From Pseudomonadota bacterium (GTDB lineage: Bacteria > Desulfobacterota > Binatia > Binatales > Binataceae): DNA of 64,000 bases. A program made the translations under genes and the position numbers. The DNA is taken from contig JAJPKA010000020.1 in assembly GCA_021323945.1 (NCBI GenBank), positions 558,001-622,000 on the forward strand. The letters run 5' to 3'. Below, in pieces: positions 61,457 through 64,000 of the stretch. Within the stretch, counting starts at the first letter, position 1. Every line of letters starts with the position of its first letter. Under the pieces are notes generated by a model that was not told the origin of the DNA, made no database searches, and saw only the letters and a list, made by a program, of their open reading frames with translations.

Positions 61457-62218
61457 TCAGCGGGCGGTCCATCCTCCGTCAATCGTCAGCGCATGTCCTG
61501 TAACGAATGATGCGGAGTCGGAGAGCAGCCACATCACCCCTTCAGCAATTTCTTCTGGCCTGCCCAGGCGACCGATCGGCTCGATTGCGATCATCTGGGC
61601 CTCAGCAATGAAGCCTTTGTCTAATGCTCGCTCGACCATGGCTGTACGAGTGAAACCCGGGCAGACACAGTTTACTCGGATATTTTTTTGGGCAAACTCA
61701 AGTGCGGCAGTGCGCGTCAAGCCAATTACGCCATGCTTGGCCGCAGTGTAGGCCGCCGCTCCTTCAATTGCGACCAGGCCGAGCGTCGATGCAGTGTTGA
61801 CGATCGCACCCCCGCCAACCTTAAGCATCTCGGGAATCTCGTATTTCATGCAAAGCCAGACCGCCTTTAGATTAACTGCTATAGTGCGGTCAAAGGCGTC
61901 CTCCGGGTAGCTGACCGTATCTGCAATCGTTCCCTCGATTCCGGCATTGTTAAAGGCGTAATCCAAGCGGCCAAATGCCTCGATGGTTTTGCGAATGATT
62001 AGCTGCACATCAGCGGCAACCGAAACGTCGGCCGATACTGCGATCGCTTTGCCACCAGCATCGTTGATCAGTTTGACCGTTCGCTCGGCGCCCTCGGGCA
62101 CATAGTCAGCGACCACGATCTTGGCCGCCTCCTTGGCCAGCCGCAGCGCGGCGGCTCGTCCAATCCCCGATCCGCCCCCAGTCACCAATGCTACTCTATT
62201 TTCGAATGCTCCCGGCAT
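61457..62218 (-). CDS. SDR-family NAD(P)-dependent oxidoreductase, paralogue of 13673-14434
   Basis: A 253-residue classical SDR. The start at ATG 62218 has AGGAGT nine bases upstream. It contains TGGGSGIGRA (about residues 13-22), FNNAGIEG, INTAS-type catalytic Ser (VNTAST), and YTAAKHG with the Tyr and Lys (about 157-161), then IRVNCVCPGFTRTAMVE. The acidic ADY after strand two favours NAD. Blocks such as EGAERTVK, VWLCMKYEIP and SFVTGH are shared with the SDR near 14 kb, so the two are recent paralogues. Neighbours are pcnB and pgsA, giving no pathway clue. Confidence 0.93.
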   Translation of the reverse strand: MPGAFENRVALVTGGGSGIGRAAALRLAKEAAKIVVADYVPEGAERTVKLINDAGGKAIAVSADVSVAADVQLIIRKTIEAFGRLDYAFNNAGIEGTIADTVSYPEDAFDRTIAVNLKAVWLCMKYEIPEMLKVGGGAIVNTASTLGLVAIEGAAAYTAAKHGVIGLTRTAALEFAQKNIRVNCVCPGFTRTAMVERALDKGFIAEAQMIAIEPIGRLGRPEEIAEGVMWLLSDSASFVTGHALTIDGGWTAR

Positions 62219-62321
62219 CACTTTGACTCCTGTAATCATCCATATTTAATCGGACAGGCGAGGAGGATATTGCGGCGACACAAATGCTGGCGGCTTGCGA
62301 TTATTGTCCGATTCCCTTCGC

Positions 62322-62951
62322 TTACTCGAACATCTGCGGCTCCCTGGAACGCAGCCACAGCAAGCCTTGGTAAGCGTAATGCATCCCCGACAAGGCCGTA
62401 ATGCCAACGGTGGCATAGAGTAGCAAATACCAGAGCTCTGGGGAGCTTTCGCTGGTTCCCGCCAAGGCGGCGACCACCGCGGCGAGCTGCAGGCAGGTCG
62501 CTGCTTTGCCTAGATAGCTTGGACGCACCGGCACGCGCTCATCAGTATAGAGGATGAGCAGCAGGTAACCGAAGACGATTACAATGTCACGAGTGATAAT
62601 CACGCCCAACAGCCAGCCCGGAATAACATTTTCGAGCGAGAGTCCGACAAAAGCGCTAAGCAGGAGTAACTTATCGGCAAAAGGGTCAAGCAACGCCCCA
62701 ATCTCCGTGCGCGCATCGAACCACCGGGCGATGGTACCGTCGAGCGCGTCGGTCAGACCGGCCGCACAGAAGACGTAAAGCGCATATCCGAAACGATGGG
62801 CGCTCAGCAAGGCTATAAAGACCGGCACCAGAAAAAGACGCGTGAGCGTCAGGAGGTTAGGAATATTTAGAAGGTGCCAAGGGACCAGATTAGGGCGATG
62901 GCGACTGGCCCGCAGCGGCGTGACCGGTGCTGGTTGCTTTAGCATTATCAC
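62322..62951 (-). CDS. pgsA: CDP-diacylglycerol--glycerol-3-phosphate 3-phosphatidyltransferase
   Basis: A 209-residue membrane enzyme that makes phosphatidylglycerol phosphate. The CDP-alcohol phosphotransferase motif is present: DALDGTIARWFDARTEIGAL followed by LDPFADK, i.e. D-G-x2-A-R-x8-G-x3-D-x3-D (about residues 68-94). Hydrophobic helices before and after (PNLLTLTRLFLVPVFIALL, LLLLSAFVGLSL) fit the fold. The start is GTG 62951 or ATG 62945. It lies 13 bp after hflX on the same strand, so the two are likely co-transcribed. Confidence 0.9.
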   Translation of the reverse strand: MIMLKQPAPVTPLRASRHRPNLVPWHLLNIPNLLTLTRLFLVPVFIALLSAHRFGYALYVFCAAGLTDALDGTIARWFDARTEIGALLDPFADKLLLLSAFVGLSLENVIPGWLLGVIITRDIVIVFGYLLLILYTDERVPVRPSYLGKAATCLQLAAVVAALAGTSESSPELWYLLLYATVGITALSGMHYAYQGLLWLRSREPQMFE

Positions 62952-62964
62952 CCGGCCCGCGGAG

Positions 62965-64000
62965 CTAAGTGGTCAGGCTGTCGCTCAGTGCCGCCTTACG
63001 CAGCCGCCCGGCCACGGCCGGGCTGACCAAAGCGCGCATGGAGATGACGCCATCATTGTAATCTTCGCTCAGAACCTCGCCGTCCCGGTGGGCCATCGCG
63101 ACCAGATCGCCCCGCAGCATTGGCAAGCGCACGGCGACCTCTTGACGCAGGTTAGTGAACTTTCGAGCAATGGCGCCAATCAAGCGGTCGAGTCCCTCGC
63201 GCTTGAGCGCCGAGACAGCTATCACGTCCGGCGCGGTAGTGCGGCCGAGAGGATGCTCGACCAGGTCAATTTTATTGAGAACCAACAATCGAGGGGTGCT
63301 GCCCACGCCGAGTTCGTCAAGTACGCGTTCAACAACCGTGATTTGTTCCTCGGCGAGCGGCGAGCTTGCATCAACAACGTGTACCAGAAGGTCTGCAATC
63401 CGTACCTCCTCGAGCGTGGCTTTGAACGCCTCCACCAGCATGTGGGGCAGTCGGTGAATAAAGCCGACCGTGTCCGCCAGCATTATTTGCACGCGGCCGG
63501 GTAGCTTCAAGCCACGAATAGTCGGGTCGAGCGTGCTGAATGGGCGATCGGCAGCTTCCACACCCGCATTGGTCAAAGCGTTCATCAGAGTCGACTTGCC
63601 GGAGTTCGTATAGCCGACAAGTGCGACCGTCGGCCACGGGATTTCGAGCCGTCGCTGCCGCTGAAGTGCCCGGGTCCGTTCGACCTCTCGCAAACGCGCC
63701 CGCAGGCGTGTTAACCGTTCGCGAAGTCGGCGGCGGTCAACCTCCAGCTGCGTTTCGCCGGGCCCACGGGTACCAATTCGGCCCCCGGTTCCCCCGGTAC
63801 CGGCGGTTTGGCGAGATAAGTGTGACCAGTGACGCGTCAAGCGAGATTGGAGATAACTAAGTTGCGCGATTTCGACTTGAAGCTTGCCCTCGAGCGATCG
63901 CGCTCGTTGGGCGAAGATGTCAAGAATCAATTGACAGCGATCGATGACTCTTACGCCCAGTTCACGCTCCAGGTTGCGTGCCTGGACCGGGGTCAGAGCA
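62965..64000 (-). CDS. hflX: GTPase HflX (runs off the right edge)
   Basis: The frame is open to the window edge, so only the N-terminus is missing. [20 protein letters not shown] upstream of [16 protein letters not shown] is typical of HflX. The GTPase domain has G1 [14 protein letters not shown] (about 140 residues from the visible start), G3 DTVGFI, G4 NKID and G5-like [10 protein letters not shown]. The glycine-rich [19 protein letters not shown] segment precedes it. HflX splits stressed or stalled ribosomes. It is followed by pgsA at 13 bp. Confidence 0.95.
   Translation of the reverse strand, partial: ALTPVQARNLERELGVRVIDRCQLILDIFAQRARSLEGKLQVEIAQLSYLQSRLTRHWSHLSRQTAGTGGTGGRIGTRGPGETQLEVDRRRLRERLTRLRARLREVERTRALQRQRRLEIPWPTVALVGYTNSGKSTLMNALTNAGVEAADRPFSTLDPTIRGLKLPGRVQIMLADTVGFIHRLPHMLVEAFKATLEEVRIADLLVHVVDASSPLAEEQITVVERVLDELGVGSTPRLLVLNKIDLVEHPLGRTTAPDVIAVSALKREGLDRLIGAIARKFTNLRQEVAVRLPMLRGDLVAMAHRDGEVLSEDYNDGVISMRALVSPAVAGRLRKAALSDSLTT

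Noticed and set aside
62842-63504. 220-codon plus-strand frame opposite pgsA and hflX
   Set aside because: Antisense shadow overlapping two confidently assigned genes.
1-64000. CRISPR arrays, insertion sequences, rRNA or tRNA genes
   Set aside because: I looked for regular spaced repeats, transposase motifs and RNA-gene landmarks and found none.

Overview
The window is a moderately G+C-rich bacterial chromosome segment, densely coding on both strands. I see no rRNA, tRNA, CRISPR array, insertion sequence or intact prophage. It mixes housekeeping genes (ispF, moeA, glyA, uppP, pncB, pckG, hisS, aspS, pcnB, pgsA, hflX) with many genes for acyl-CoA and aerobic catabolism: two enoyl-CoA hydratases, two MaoC-type hydratases, a CaiB-type CoA transferase, a thiolase plus DUF35 pair, two close SDR paralogues, an F420-type LLM oxidoreductase and an orphan ring-hydroxylating dioxygenase beta subunit. 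With the very large NAD-glutamate dehydrogenase and selenocysteine use, this suggests an uncultured Gram-negative relative of the former Deltaproteobacteria, such as Binatota/Desulfobacterota. That placement is inference only.

Layout. 1-14 kb: a TrmA/RumA-type RNA methyltransferase cut by the left edge, the large GDH, a YkgJ-type cysteine-cluster protein, ilvE with a peroxiredoxin, a divergent carboxymuconolactone-decarboxylase/hydrolase pair, BON, EVE and SnoaL proteins, and an operon of enoyl-CoA hydratase, JAMM peptidase and a dihydroorotate-dehydrogenase-like protein. 14-25 kb: ispF, moeA, glyA, a ferredoxin-reductase-like flavoprotein, uppP, a CDGSH protein, a GT39-type glycosyltransferase, a PsiE-like protein and lipoproteins. 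26-31 kb: a six-gene minus-strand operon of two HAD phosphatases, an NTP transferase, an ATP-grasp protein, a class III aminotransferase and an enoyl-CoA hydratase, probably an uncharacterised small-molecule pathway. 31-35 kb: tandem MaoC paralogues and a class III alcohol dehydrogenase. 36-41 kb: pncB, a Lon-related protease and Hsp20, facing a universal stress protein. 42-51 kb: pckG, an orphan phage-like DUF3486 protein, a nickel-transporter-like protein, DUF35/thiolase, hisS, aspS and a lipoprotein. 51-57 kb: regulators with the dioxygenase beta subunit, the CoA transferase and the LLM oxidoreductase, then a decayed 2OG-Fe(II) oxygenase. 58-64 kb: a Tat-exported superoxide-dismutase-fold protein lacking most metal ligands, a selenoprotein, pcnB, an SDR, pgsA and hflX.

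The most striking item is the gene at 59030-59878. An in-frame TGA at 59498-59500 splits it, but both halves lie in one frame and form a PrdB/GrdB-like protein with the motif Sec-Pro-Val-Cys. Immediately 3' of the TGA is a near-perfect hairpin placed like a bacterial SECIS element. A conventional gene caller would report two fragments. Other points of interest are the 26-31 kb operon, the degenerate SOD-fold protein beside the selenoprotein, and the oxygenase pseudogene.
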